From: Jeotgalibacillus sp. S-D1
Lineage (GTDB): Bacteria > Bacillota > Bacilli > Bacillales > Jeotgalibacillaceae
DNA: 64,000 nt
Assembly (NCBI RefSeq): GCF_004358665.1
Contig: NZ_SMZR01000001.1
Span: forward strand, 1,320,871-1,384,870
Direction: 5' to 3'
Shown here: positions 17,620-25,802 of the stretch, in pieces
How the letters are laid out: every line of letters starts with the position of its first letter
Position numbering within the stretch: position 1 is the first letter of the stretch
The notes under the pieces: generated by a model
Seen by the model: the letters and a program-made list of their open reading frames with translations, nothing else
Database searches by the model: none
What the model was told of the DNA's origin: nothing
Made by a program: the position numbers and the translations under genes

Positions 17620-19632
17620 TTATCCTGCCTGCTTATTTCCCTGCTGCAATTTATACATCTGATAATACTTGCCACGAAGGGCCATAAGGTCATCGTGTGA
17701 TCCCTTTTCGACGATCGCTCCGCGGTCTAATACAAGAATCTGGTCGGCATTTTTGATCGTTGACAACCGGTGAGCAATGATAAAAGTAGTTCTGCCGGTC
17801 TTTAAAGTGTCCATGGCTTCCTGAATGATCGCTTCAGTTTCCGTGTCTACACTAGAGGTAGCTTCATCCAGAATCAACACGGCTGGATCAAAGGCAAGCG
17901 CACGTGCAAACGAAATTAATTGCCGCTGCCCGGAAGAAAGCGTGCTCCCCTTTTCAATTACAGGCTCATCAATACCTTTCTCAAGATGTTTGAGTACACG
18001 ATCTGCTCCTACCGCTTTTAGTGACTCCTCAATTTTCTCCCGTGAGACGCGTGGATCATTAAGAGAAACATTGGAGGCAATAGTCCCTGTGAACAGGTAG
18101 GGATCCTGGAGCACAATTCCCATATGATCACGAATTGTCTGACGGGGCAGAGTTTTAATGTCCTGATCATCAATTTGAATGGACCCTTTTTGGCAGTCAT
18201 AGAAGCGGAACAATAAATTCATAATGGAACTTTTTCCTGAACCTGTATGTCCCACCAAACCGATTGTTTCTCCTGGCTTTGCTTCAAAGGATAAGTTTTT
18301 TAAAACATAATCGTCCTTTTTATAGGCAAAGGAAACTTGATCAAATACTACATGCCCCTTGTAACGGGGGGTTTTGTCATTCTTAACATCTTCACCTTCT
18401 TCATCGAGCAAGCTAAAGACCCGTTCACCTGCTACCAGCGCGATCTCTAAATTTGCCAATTGATTTACAATCCCCGTTACCGGCTGGAACATTCGTGTAA
18501 TGTAATCCACAAATGCATACAGGATCCCTACTGTCACGACAGATTCTCCCCCTACAGCACTGCTTCCAAAATACCAAATGAAGGTAACAAAAGTGATGTT
18601 TCTCAAAATCGCAACCAGATTGTGCGACATAAATGAATTTAAATTGAGCAGTTTGTTTTGATAGCGAAAGTGAGTGTTATTCATAACCTCAAATTCATCC
18701 TGCGTCTTCTTTTCACGTTGGAATGCTTGAATAATGGTCATTCCCTGGATAGATTCATTAATGGAAGCATTGATTTCACTTACTTTTGACCGTACTACAT
18801 GATTGTATTTAGAAGCATATTTTCGGTAGATGGTCATCCAAATATACAATATCGGCAAAAGAATTAAACAGATTGCTGCAAGCTTTGGATCCAAAATAAA
18901 CAGCGCTACAAATATCCCTGTAATGTATACACCACTGTAGAAAAATTGAGATAGCACCTGAACATACAATTCCCTGATTGCTTCAGTATCGTTCGTGATC
19001 CTTGCCACTACTTTTCCAGCAGGCAGATTATCAAAATAGTGAATCGGCAGACGTTGGATATGACCGAATACATCTGTACGCATTTTTTGTATAATACGGT
19101 TTGCTGAACGCTGAAGCTGATAATCCTGTCCAAAATGGAAAATAGCCGCAACAACTGTTAAAGCAAAATACAAAATGACGAGCTGAATAATCCTTGGAAT
19201 TTCGGGCTTGTAAAATGCCATAATTTGCGATCCAGATAGTTCCAATGCATCGTATGAACGTTCTCCATCTTTTGAGGAGAATATCAGCTTTCCATCTTTA
19301 AAGGAGCGTTCCCCATCGGCTGTAACTTTGTCATCGACAAAGAAAAAACGCAATCCGATTTGGAATATATGTGCCTCTTCTCCTCCTGCTTCATCCGGCA
19401 GAAGATAGTCCCCCCGTTTATAAAAGGTATTATTATAAGCGACAGCGTCCTTCGTTTCTCCCGTTTCATACCATGTTTGTTCGATCCCTAAAATATGATC
19501 ATCAATCATTTTCTTAGCAATAAAAGGTCCAATAAGCTCTGCACCAACGGATACTGTCAGCATTAAAAGAGCGATAATAATGGTCTTTTTAAATAACAAA
19601 GCATAGTGATATAATCGTTTTCCTACACTCAT
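17620..19632 (-). CDS. bmrD: Heterodimeric multidrug ABC exporter subunit BmrD (YheH)
   Basis: A 670-residue half-transporter: six membrane helices in the first 400 residues, then a nucleotide-binding domain. A large insert after the first helix (about residues 45-130) is characteristic of YheH. Walker A is GHTGSGKSS, the signature is LSSGQRQLISFARA, and Walker B ends LDEATSSVD with the catalytic glutamate intact. Together with BmrC it extrudes drugs across the cytoplasmic membrane. Its ATG overlaps the bmrC stop (ATGA), so translation is coupled. GGAGGTGAGCTC precedes the start. Confidence 0.94.
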   Translation of the reverse strand: MSVGKRLYHYALLFKKTIIIALLMLTVSVGAELIGPFIAKKMIDDHILGIEQTWYETGETKDAVAYNNTFYKRGDYLLPDEAGGEEAHIFQIGLRFFFVDDKVTADGERSFKDGKLIFSSKDGERSYDALELSGSQIMAFYKPEIPRIIQLVILYFALTVVAAIFHFGQDYQLQRSANRIIQKMRTDVFGHIQRLPIHYFDNLPAGKVVARITNDTEAIRELYVQVLSQFFYSGVYITGIFVALFILDPKLAAICLILLPILYIWMTIYRKYASKYNHVVRSKVSEINASINESIQGMTIIQAFQREKKTQDEFEVMNNTHFRYQNKLLNLNSFMSHNLVAILRNITFVTFIWYFGSSAVGGESVVTVGILYAFVDYITRMFQPVTGIVNQLANLEIALVAGERVFSLLDEEGEDVKNDKTPRYKGHVVFDQVSFAYKKDDYVLKNLSFEAKPGETIGLVGHTGSGKSSIMNLLFRFYDCQKGSIQIDDQDIKTLPRQTIRDHMGIVLQDPYLFTGTIASNVSLNDPRVSREKIEESLKAVGADRVLKHLEKGIDEPVIEKGSTLSSGQRQLISFARALAFDPAVLILDEATSSVDTETEAIIQEAMDTLKTGRTTFIIAHRLSTIKNADQILVLDRGAIVEKGSHDDLMALRGKYYQMYKLQQGNKQAG

Positions 19633-21386
19633 GAGCTCACCTCCTCAAGAAGCGAACCCTCTATCTGCTGACGCTGAAACTGTTCATAATACCAGCCTTT
19701 CTTCGCAAGCAATTGATGATGTGTTCCTTCTTCTGTTACGCGACCCTCTTCCAGCACAATGATCCAGTCGGCATGTTCAACTGCTGACAGGCGGTGTGTG
19801 GTGATGATCGTTGTTTTTCCTTTGCGTTCGTTTCGAATATTTTCCAGAATACTTGATTCGGTTTTTGCGTCAACTGCAGATAATGAATCATCCAGTATAA
19901 GTACTGATGGGTCCTTTATCACGGCGCGTGCAATCGATATTCGCTGTTTTTGTCCACCTGACAGGGCAACACCTTTTTCACCAACAAGCGTTTCTAATCC
20001 TTCTGGAAGCATCTTCAGGTCGTTTTCAAAATGAGCCATTTTAACAGCGCGAAGAATATCTTCCTTTTTCGCATTTTCTGCTCCAAATAAAATATTTTCC
20101 TGAATGCTTCTTGAAAATAAAACGTGATCCTGTGGCACATAGCCAAACCAGGAACGCACATGATCTTTTTCCTGCTGATCAATCGGAGCGCTGCCCAGTA
20201 AAATTGAACCCTCTCCCATTGGATATTCTTTTAGCAATTGTTTTATAAGCGTTGTTTTTCCGCTCCCTGTTTTTCCTACAACACCCAGCGTCTGCCCTTG
20301 TTTCAGGCTGAGGTTTACAGCATCCAAATTTTTCACATTAGAAGATGGATACTGAAATCCGCTGTGGTCAAAAAAGATTTCGTTCACGCTCTCAGTGTTG
20401 ATCGGGGTGGTAACATCCACTACGTCTTCTTTATAACCGAGCGTTTCATTGACTCTGTCCATCGAAGCATTTCCACGCTGCATAATGTTTATTAATTCAC
20501 CTACTGCAAACATAGGCCAAATTAACATGCCCAAATAAACATTAAAAGCAACCAGCTCTCCAAGAGTAATCGTTTGATTGAAAACAAGGAACGAACCATA
20601 ACCAAGTCCAATCATATAACTGATCCCTGTTAGAATTTTTGTTAAGGGATTAAATAATGCGTCAATTAATGCGACTTTCATGTTTTTATGAAACACATCT
20701 TCAGTATCGTTATAGAACTGCTTTTGATCCGCCTGTTCTTGTACATAAGCCCTTATAACCCGCACTCCAGCAACGGATTCTAATACACGGTCATTTAAAT
20801 CGCCAAAAGCATCCTGAGCACTTGTATAGCGCTCGTGAATTCTTTTTCCAAGCAGCTGCATCACTACAGCTAATATTGGAAGCGGCAAAATAGCAGCCAG
20901 CGTTAGTTCCCAGGAGACCACAATTCCCATGGTAACTAAAATTGTTAACATATAGGCGGTGGAATCAATTAACGTCAGCACCCCGAAACCTGCTGTTACT
21001 GACACTGCTTTAAGATCATTTGTTGATCTGGCCATTAAATCGCCCGTTCTGTTGCGCTCATAAAATGTCGGTGTCATTCGGAGCAGATGACCCATGAACA
21101 TGGATCGCAGCCGCCTTTCAATTTCATTTGCGCCGCTAAACAAGAGATATTGCCACACATAATTAATTAGATAAGACGCCACAGCGATCCCCAGCAGGAT
21201 CAGCACGTATTGCACCAATAAATTTGAAGTTAATTCGCCTTGGAAAATATCATCAATCGCCAGACCTACTAAGAGCGGCGGGATGACTTCCACCACATTT
21301 GCAATCAGCAGGAGAACAATCGCGATGGTGTATCGCTTCCAATGCTGTTTAAAAAACCATTTCAGCTTAAAAAATATATCGAACAT
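19629..21386 (-). CDS. bmrC: Heterodimeric multidrug ABC exporter subunit BmrC (YheI)
   Basis: A 585-residue half-transporter, the same length as B. subtilis YheI/BmrC. Six membrane helices precede a nucleotide-binding domain with Walker A GKTGSGKTT, signature LSGGQKQRISIARA and Walker B VLILDDSLSAVD. An aspartate replaces the catalytic glutamate after Walker B, so one ATP site of the heterodimer is degenerate, as known for BmrCD. GGGAGGCAGATATAA precedes the ATG. It lies about 200 bases behind an intrinsic terminator and several small ORFs, so antibiotic-inducible attenuation is likely (see leader entries). Confidence 0.94.
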   Translation of the reverse strand: MFDIFFKLKWFFKQHWKRYTIAIVLLLIANVVEVIPPLLVGLAIDDIFQGELTSNLLVQYVLILLGIAVASYLINYVWQYLLFSGANEIERRLRSMFMGHLLRMTPTFYERNRTGDLMARSTNDLKAVSVTAGFGVLTLIDSTAYMLTILVTMGIVVSWELTLAAILPLPILAVVMQLLGKRIHERYTSAQDAFGDLNDRVLESVAGVRVIRAYVQEQADQKQFYNDTEDVFHKNMKVALIDALFNPLTKILTGISYMIGLGYGSFLVFNQTITLGELVAFNVYLGMLIWPMFAVGELINIMQRGNASMDRVNETLGYKEDVVDVTTPINTESVNEIFFDHSGFQYPSSNVKNLDAVNLSLKQGQTLGVVGKTGSGKTTLIKQLLKEYPMGEGSILLGSAPIDQQEKDHVRSWFGYVPQDHVLFSRSIQENILFGAENAKKEDILRAVKMAHFENDLKMLPEGLETLVGEKGVALSGGQKQRISIARAVIKDPSVLILDDSLSAVDAKTESSILENIRNERKGKTTIITTHRLSAVEHADWIIVLEEGRVTEEGTHHQLLAKKGWYYEQFQRQQIEGSLLEEVSS

Positions 21387-21420
21387 TTATATCTGCCTCC
21401 CTTCAATCCGATGCGGTGAG

Positions 21421-21477
21421 CTACCCAGATTCCAGCTCCACCGTTTTTACTGCCTTCCACTTAATAATGTTCATCAT
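21421..21477 (-). CDS. Small ORF immediately upstream of bmrC (18 residues)
   Basis: The peptide begins MMNIIKWKAVKTVELESG and then stops. AAAGGAGGAAGTAAA, one of the strongest ribosome binding sites in the window, precedes the ATG at 21477. It lies between the leader terminator and bmrC, 34 bases from bmrC. It could be a translated leader, a coupling cistron, or simply a chance ORF behind a Shine-Dalgarno sequence. No homology is recognised. Confidence 0.45.
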   Translation of the reverse strand: MMNIIKWKAVKTVELESG

Positions 21478-21591
21478 TTTACTTCCTCCTTTAATTATTG
21501 TTGATGCTCAGGATTCCTGGCATCATTTATGAAAACAGGCTGTACCTGTAGTCACTGCAGCTTAAAACACTTGTAAGTTCCTTAAATTGAA

Positions 21592-21633
21592 CAAAAAAAA
21601 GCATACTGGGCCGCAAAAGCACACAGTATGCTT
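21592..21633 (-). terminator. Leader terminator (attenuator) upstream of bmrC
   Basis: On the minus strand AAGCATACTG pairs with CAGTATGCTT around a 15-base loop and is followed by nine T. It lies within the 5' leader, downstream of two small ORFs and upstream of bmrC, the layout of a conditional terminator. Confidence 0.85.
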
Positions 21634-21652
21634 CCGTCAAAAAAGGCACAGA

Positions 21653-21703
21653 CTACGATACGCAGCCCATGCCTTCAACATGACAGTTCATAAATTTCAA
21701 CAT
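21653..21703 (-). CDS. Leader small ORF 2 (16 residues)
   Basis: The peptide is MLKFMNCHVEGMGCVS, ending 20 bases before the terminator stem. An internal ATG gives MNCHVEGMGCVS. Its last codons cover GGCATGGGCTGC, whose GCAT and GGGC parts can pair with GCCC and ATGC in the loop and 3' arm of the terminator. Ribosome position here could therefore choose between antiterminator and terminator. The ribosome binding site is weak. A regulatory role is inferred. Confidence 0.45.
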   Translation of the reverse strand: MLKFMNCHVEGMGCVS

Positions 21704-21722
21704 AAAAATGAAATGTTTTCTG

Positions 21723-21797
21723 TTAAGTAAGAGGTTGCCGCTGCGTGTTATTAAGTTGGTTAAAACGATTTTTGGAAACAGCAATTAAGTTTTTCAT
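21723..21797 (-). CDS. Leader small ORF 1 upstream of bmrCD (24 residues)
   Basis: The peptide starts MKNLIAVSKNRFNQLNNTQR and ends QPLT. A GAAGGGAG site lies about nine bases before the ATG at 21797, shortly after the predicted promoter. In B. subtilis the bmrCD genes are preceded by a small translated leader (bmrB) needed for induction by translation inhibitors. This ORF occupies the equivalent place, although I cannot confirm sequence similarity. Confidence 0.55.
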   Translation of the reverse strand: MKNLIAVSKNRFNQLNNTQRQPLT

Positions 21798-21856
21798 GAC
21801 ACGCAACTCCCTTCTTTAAGTGTTTTAAAATTTGTCCATTGTTTGAACATACTTAG

Positions 21857-21883
21857 ATTATCCTACCAATTCAACGCTGTCAA
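21857..21883 (-). promoter_or_regulatory. SigA-type promoter of the bmrCD leader
   Basis: TTGACA (21878-21883) and GATAAT (21857-21862) on the minus strand. The 15-base spacer is shorter than the 17-base optimum. It is placed about 50 bases before leader ORF 1. Confidence 0.5.
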
Positions 21884-22057
21884 TCATTTTTTAGTTTTTT
21901 CTAACAATTCCTCAGTAAGTATTAGCAACAATTCAAAATAACGCAGCTTCCCCATAAATTTAAATGAGTGTGTTTGATTTATCTATTATTGGGGAACATA
22001 TTAATAACCGATTTAAGTTTGATTCTTATTTTGGAACTCAGTAAAGGGGTGAATGAA

Positions 22058-22129
22058 ATGTTAAGAACTATCCTCATGATTATTGGTGCTATCGTTGTAA
22101 TCTTTTTCTTAATTAACCTTATCGGTTAA
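22058..22129 (+). CDS. Small hydrophobic peptide (23 residues)
   Basis: The peptide begins MLRTILMIIGAIVVIFFLIN and ends LIG: a single membrane helix with one N-terminal arginine. AAAGGGGTGAATGAA precedes the ATG, and an intrinsic terminator follows 85 bases later. Such peptides are common in bacilli and may be membrane modulators or type-I-toxin-like, but no antisense RNA gene is evident. Confidence 0.55.
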   Translation: MLRTILMIIGAIVVIFFLINLIG

Positions 22130-22210
22130 TAACTATTCCCTTTTTTTGTGGATAAACGATTACCGAAATTATATTTTACTTAAGCACATACTATTCCGTT
22201 CATAACATAA

Positions 22211-22239
22211 TTAAAAAGCCTAATTTTAGGCTTTTTTTT
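22211..22239 (+). terminator. Intrinsic terminator
   Basis: AAAAAGCCTAA and TTAGGCTTTTT with a short loop and T8 tail, downstream of the 23-residue peptide. Confidence 0.8.
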
Positions 22240-22348
22240 ATTGTCCATACTTTCTCCTGACAATTTTCAGACCTATTTACTATTATCGGAATATTCAATA
22301 CAATGTAAGGGTAATTAAAACTTAAATTGGTTAAAGGAGCTGAAATTA

Positions 22349-22858
22349 ATGTATAAAAACATTCTTGTCGCTTTTGACCACACCCACAGCAGCCAAAATG
22401 CTTTAGAAACCGCAGTAGATATTTTATCGCTTCATCCTGCTGCAGAATTGACCATTACGCATGTTTCCACTGAAAAACATTCAAAGGATACAACGATTTA
22501 TAGCAACGCAAGAGAAGCAGCACCGATTATGACCCCCGGAATTGATAAAATGAGCACTCCGTATATGCGGCCATCTCCGCCTAATCAAACTTCTGTTACA
22601 GCTCATCGTTTAACAGAGGAACTTGATGACGCATTGCAAATGGCAAAAAAAAGCCTTGATGCCAGAGGAATCGAATCAGGATTTTATCCACTGACCGGCT
22701 CCCCTGCTGAAACGATTGTCGAATATGCTTCCTATAATAAAGTGGATTTAATTATTGTAGGATGCACAGAAAAAAACAGCTTTCAAAAATGGTTTTTAGG
22801 CAGTGTCAGTGAAAAAATAGTGCAGGAAGCCCCGTGTCATGTTCTAGTAGTAAAATAA
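22349..22858 (+). CDS. Universal stress protein (UspA family)
   Basis: A 169-residue single-domain Usp protein. It has the N-terminal strand MYKNILVAFDHTHSS and the C-terminal block VGCTEKNSFQKWFLGSVSEKI with LVVK at the end. ATP-binding members carry GxxG-x9-G(S/T). Here the second glycine is glutamate (GCTE), so nucleotide binding is questionable. A linker of about 35 residues rich in proline (PPNQTS) lies after the second strand. GGAGCTGAAATTA precedes the ATG. It is probably induced by starvation or stress, as in the family. Confidence 0.88.
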   Translation: MYKNILVAFDHTHSSQNALETAVDILSLHPAAELTITHVSTEKHSKDTTIYSNAREAAPIMTPGIDKMSTPYMRPSPPNQTSVTAHRLTEELDDALQMAKKSLDARGIESGFYPLTGSPAETIVEYASYNKVDLIIVGCTEKNSFQKWFLGSVSEKIVQEAPCHVLVVK

Positions 22859-22966
22859 TACAAGCTTTGAGGGTCCTATTTGCGAATAAACACGCTAAAT
22901 CCTCCTTCATCCCAATTTATCGGTTATAATAAAAGATAAGTATGGATCATTAAAGGATGATGGAAT

Positions 22967-23542
22967 GTGGCTAGACAGCGCAAAATGGATATGAACGAGC
23001 TATTGAAAGCAACAGAAGAACTCCTGCTTGAAAAAGGTTATGAGGGTTTTCATTTTAAAGCATTATCAGAAAAATTAGATGTAGCAAGAAGTACAATATA
23101 TGAATACTACAGCAATAAAGATGAATTGATAACGGATTATATGAGGCTGTTAATGACGGAGGTTATGGAAAAGGTAAAAGCCATACAAACACAGCCGTCT
23201 TCCTTTCAAATGCTTAAAGAACTGCTGACCTTATTTATGGAGTATTCTCAGGTCTACGATATGATCAAAATGCGGCCCGCTTTAAATAAAAGCAAATCCC
23301 CAACGGTCATAAAGGATTTAAATGAATTAGACAGCCATTCACAGGAATTATTTAAGATCTTAACGATCGAAATTGAAAATGCTAAAAAAGAAGGCTCAAT
23401 CCGTCAGGATCTGTCCTCGCAGCTTGTTGCAAGTATTTTCTTTAATACAGTATTAATTCCCAATATGGAGCGGGTGCCTGCTAAACAGTGGTCAGAAATG
23501 ATTTTCAGCTTGATTGAACATGGAATAGCCGTAAAAAAATGA
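22967..23542 (+). CDS. TetR/AcrR family transcriptional regulator
   Basis: A 191-residue repressor-like protein. The N-terminal HTH (about residues 12-55) contains GFHFKALSEKLDVARSTIYE and YYSNKDEL, typical of TetR. The C-terminal ligand domain is helical and unassigned. The start is GTG 22967, behind AAAGGATGATGG; no in-frame ATG upstream is available. The neighbours (Usp, tatA) do not reveal a target, and no obvious palindrome was found directly upstream. Confidence 0.88.
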   Translation: MARQRKMDMNELLKATEELLLEKGYEGFHFKALSEKLDVARSTIYEYYSNKDELITDYMRLLMTEVMEKVKAIQTQPSSFQMLKELLTLFMEYSQVYDMIKMRPALNKSKSPTVIKDLNELDSHSQELFKILTIEIENAKKEGSIRQDLSSQLVASIFFNTVLIPNMERVPAKQWSEMIFSLIEHGIAVKK

Positions 23543-23548
23543 CGCAGT

Positions 23549-23582
23549 GATCCCTGATAAATAAATTTCAGGGATTTTTATC
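23549..23582 (+). terminator. Terminator after tetR-like gene
   Basis: ATCCCTGA and TCAGGGAT with an AT-rich loop, then TTTTAT. Confidence 0.65.
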
Positions 23583-23594
23583 TCCTGCACATAG

Positions 23595-23630
23595 AAAAAA
23601 CCGTTCCCCATTAAGGAGAACGGTTTTTTC
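23595..23630. terminator. Bidirectional terminator overlapping the tatA stop
   Basis: AAAAACCGTTC and GAACGGTTTTTT around an 11-base loop. The T6 tail on the plus strand overlaps the tatA stop codon by two bases; on the minus strand the hairpin ends tatA transcripts. Confidence 0.8.
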
Positions 23631-23799
23631 AGGATTCCTTCTTATCTTTTGAATCCTCTTCCATTATAGAGTTTAATCCTTTTTTAAATTCATGTAGTGT
23701 AAGTCCTGCGGTTCTTCCCAGCTGCGGCAGCTTGGAGGGACCAAAAACGATCAGTGCAACAAAAAGAATTATGACGATTTCACCAAAACCAAGATTCAT
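23629..23799 (-). CDS. tatA: Twin-arginine translocase subunit TatA/TatE family
   Basis: A 56-residue protein. It has a short N-terminal membrane helix (about 4-20) with the FG hinge and PSKLPQLGR motif, then an amphipathic helix (LTLHEFKKGLNSI) and a charged tail. This is the TatA pore-forming architecture for export of folded proteins; a TatC partner is not in this window. The ATG at 23799 has an AGGGGCGG site. The stop TGA falls inside the downstream terminator region. Confidence 0.88.
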   Translation of the reverse strand: MNLGFGEIVIILFVALIVFGPSKLPQLGRTAGLTLHEFKKGLNSIMEEDSKDKKES

Positions 23800-23890
23800 C
23801 AATCGCCGCCCCTTTTCTATCAGATGAATTCAGTATACCTCCATCTAAAAGAAATTCATATTGAGAAAATGTTCATTTGGTGAACATTCG

Positions 23891-25141
23891 TTATCCCTCA
23901 CCGCGTTGTTCTTTAATTTTTCTTTTCTTTTCTGATTCAGATACATATAGTGCAACTGCAGCGTCCCCGGAAATATTGATCGCCGTTCTGCACATATCAA
24001 GCAGGCGGTCAATTCCTAAAATAAGACCAATGCCGGCTACCGGGAGTCCAACTGAATTCAGTACCATTGCCAGTAATATTAATCCTACGCCTGGTACCCC
24101 TGCAGTCCCAATACTGGCTAGAACGGCTGTCATAACAACGGTCAGCAGTTCAACAAAGGTTAAATCAACTGCATATACCTGAGCAATAAAGATTGTGGCT
24201 ACACCCTGCATAATGGCCGTGCCGTCCATATTGATTGTTGCTCCCAGAGGCTGAACAAAAGAACTGGATGCTTTTGATACATTTAAATTCTTTTGAGCCG
24301 TTTCCATTGAAATTGGCAGCGTAGCATTACTGCTGGACGTACTAAAACCTACTGTCATGGCTGGAAAGAAACCTTTGTAAAACCAGATGGGGCTCTTTTT
24401 AGCCAAAAACAAAATGATGCTGCCGTAAGTTACGACGGCATGAACAACCAGGGCCAATAGTACAACGAGTACATACATTAGTATACTTTGAAGAGATTCA
24501 AAACCAGCTTCTCCAAGGGCAGAAGCAATCAATCCAAATGTACCGTATGGAGCAAATTTCATCACTACCCCAACCAGGTACATCATAATGTCATTCCCCT
24601 GCTCGAATAGCTTATAGACCCCTTTAGTTTTTTCTTTAAGAACTGTTAAAGCCAGTCCGATAAAAATAGAGAATGCAATAATCTGAAGCATATTCCCTTC
24701 GGCTAAAGCTGCCACTGGATTTGTTGGAATAATATTCAGAAGTGTTTCTGCAACAGATGGGGTCTCTTCTTCATTAAACGAAGCCGCTTGTCTTTCCTCT
24801 TCAGAAAAAGGAGAGTTTGAACCGGGCTGAATAACAGCAGCCAAGAATAAGCCGATCGTGATTGCAATGGCAGTCGTAATAAGAAAAGTAGCAATTGTTT
24901 TGATTCCCATCCGCCCAAGTTTTTTTGTGTCACCCAATCCTGCAACTCCAAGAACGAGTGAGAAGAATACAATAGGCACTACGAGCATATTAATTAAGCT
25001 AAGAAAAATTTCTCCAAGAGGTGAAAAGAAATATTTATCTAAAGTGGAAAATAAATCAGGCGCTAAAACATTTAATGATAGCCCAACGATAATACCAAGC
25101 ACCAGAGCTATCAGAATCTTTGCCGTTAAGTTCAATTTCAT
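23891..25141 (-). CDS. gltT: Dicarboxylate/amino acid:cation symporter (glutamate/aspartate, GltT-like)
   Basis: A 416-residue DAACS (SLC1-type) secondary transporter. It has eight membrane helices and two re-entrant hairpins; the substrate-site signature NMDGTA and the serine-rich hairpin TVGFSTSSSNATLP are both present. It takes up acidic amino acids or C4-dicarboxylates with cations. I chose ATG 25141 because GGAGGAAGTTTT precedes it; the upstream in-frame ATG would add six residues. The symbol is by closest family resemblance; GltP and DctP are alternatives. Confidence 0.85.
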   Translation of the reverse strand: MKLNLTAKILIALVLGIIVGLSLNVLAPDLFSTLDKYFFSPLGEIFLSLINMLVVPIVFFSLVLGVAGLGDTKKLGRMGIKTIATFLITTAIAITIGLFLAAVIQPGSNSPFSEEERQAASFNEEETPSVAETLLNIIPTNPVAALAEGNMLQIIAFSIFIGLALTVLKEKTKGVYKLFEQGNDIMMYLVGVVMKFAPYGTFGLIASALGEAGFESLQSILMYVLVVLLALVVHAVVTYGSIILFLAKKSPIWFYKGFFPAMTVGFSTSSSNATLPISMETAQKNLNVSKASSSFVQPLGATINMDGTAIMQGVATIFIAQVYAVDLTFVELLTVVMTAVLASIGTAGVPGVGLILLAMVLNSVGLPVAGIGLILGIDRLLDMCRTAINISGDAAVALYVSESEKKRKIKEQRGEG

Positions 25142-25331
25142 AAAACTTCCTCCAATCATGTACGTTCCTTTTAATATGTATTAATTGTATTTTTAAAACT
25201 TTTGCTATAATCAATTTAATGCCTAGCCCGAAGAATATCAATCTCAATTAGGTAAATCTCATAAAAATGCATAAATTGAATGACGTATGGGTATAGATAA
25301 CTATAACATCAATCAGAAAGGGATCTGCGAT

Positions 25332-25763
25332 ATGGCTAATAAAACAGTTTATTTTATATCATCTAACCACGAACGCAGTCTAATTGCTGAAGGGTGGGCA
25401 TCACGGCTTAATGCAAAAAACATTACGTTTCGCAGTGCCGGTTGGGAAAGCGCACGAGTGAATTCTTTCTCTATCGAAGCCATGAAGGAAATTTGCATTG
25501 ATCTATCAACCATTAAACCTCATCATTTAAATATAGAAGAATTGGAAAATGCCGATATGATTATTTTAATACAGGATTTTGATAAAGATGAAAGAATCTA
25601 CCTTTCCCCTACTATTGCAAAAAAGATTTTAAACTGGAATATCATTAACCCGGAAAAAAGATCCAGTAACCCTTCAGAAACCTGGCTGCTGTTTCAGGAA
25701 ATTTGCGACGATATCGCCCTTAGAATTCGTGATCTTGGAAAAAGTTTTTCTTCCCCACTTTAA
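25332..25763 (+). CDS. ArsC/LMW-phosphatase-fold protein lacking the catalytic cysteine
   Basis: A 143-residue protein similar in layout to thioredoxin-coupled arsenate reductases and low-molecular-weight tyrosine phosphatases. It has a first strand KTVYFISSNHERSLIAEGWA, a SAGWE strand and a C-terminal helical region. In active enzymes the loop reads CxGNxCRS; here it is SSNHERS, so the nucleophilic cysteine is replaced and only the arginine-serine part remains. It is probably a pseudoenzyme or a binding protein. ATG 25332 has an AAAGGGATC site; an upstream in-frame ATG at 25287 is less likely. Confidence 0.7.
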   Translation: MANKTVYFISSNHERSLIAEGWASRLNAKNITFRSAGWESARVNSFSIEAMKEICIDLSTIKPHHLNIEELENADMIILIQDFDKDERIYLSPTIAKKILNWNIINPEKRSSNPSETWLLFQEICDDIALRIRDLGKSFSSPL

Positions 25764-25775
25764 GCTCATTTAGCT

Positions 25776-25802
25776 GATATAGCTGATTGGGCTATTTTTT
25801 TT
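25776..25802 (+). terminator. Weak terminator
   Basis: ATAGC and GCTAT around TGATTGG, then T8. It lies between convergent genes, abutting the kynB stop. Confidence 0.45.
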
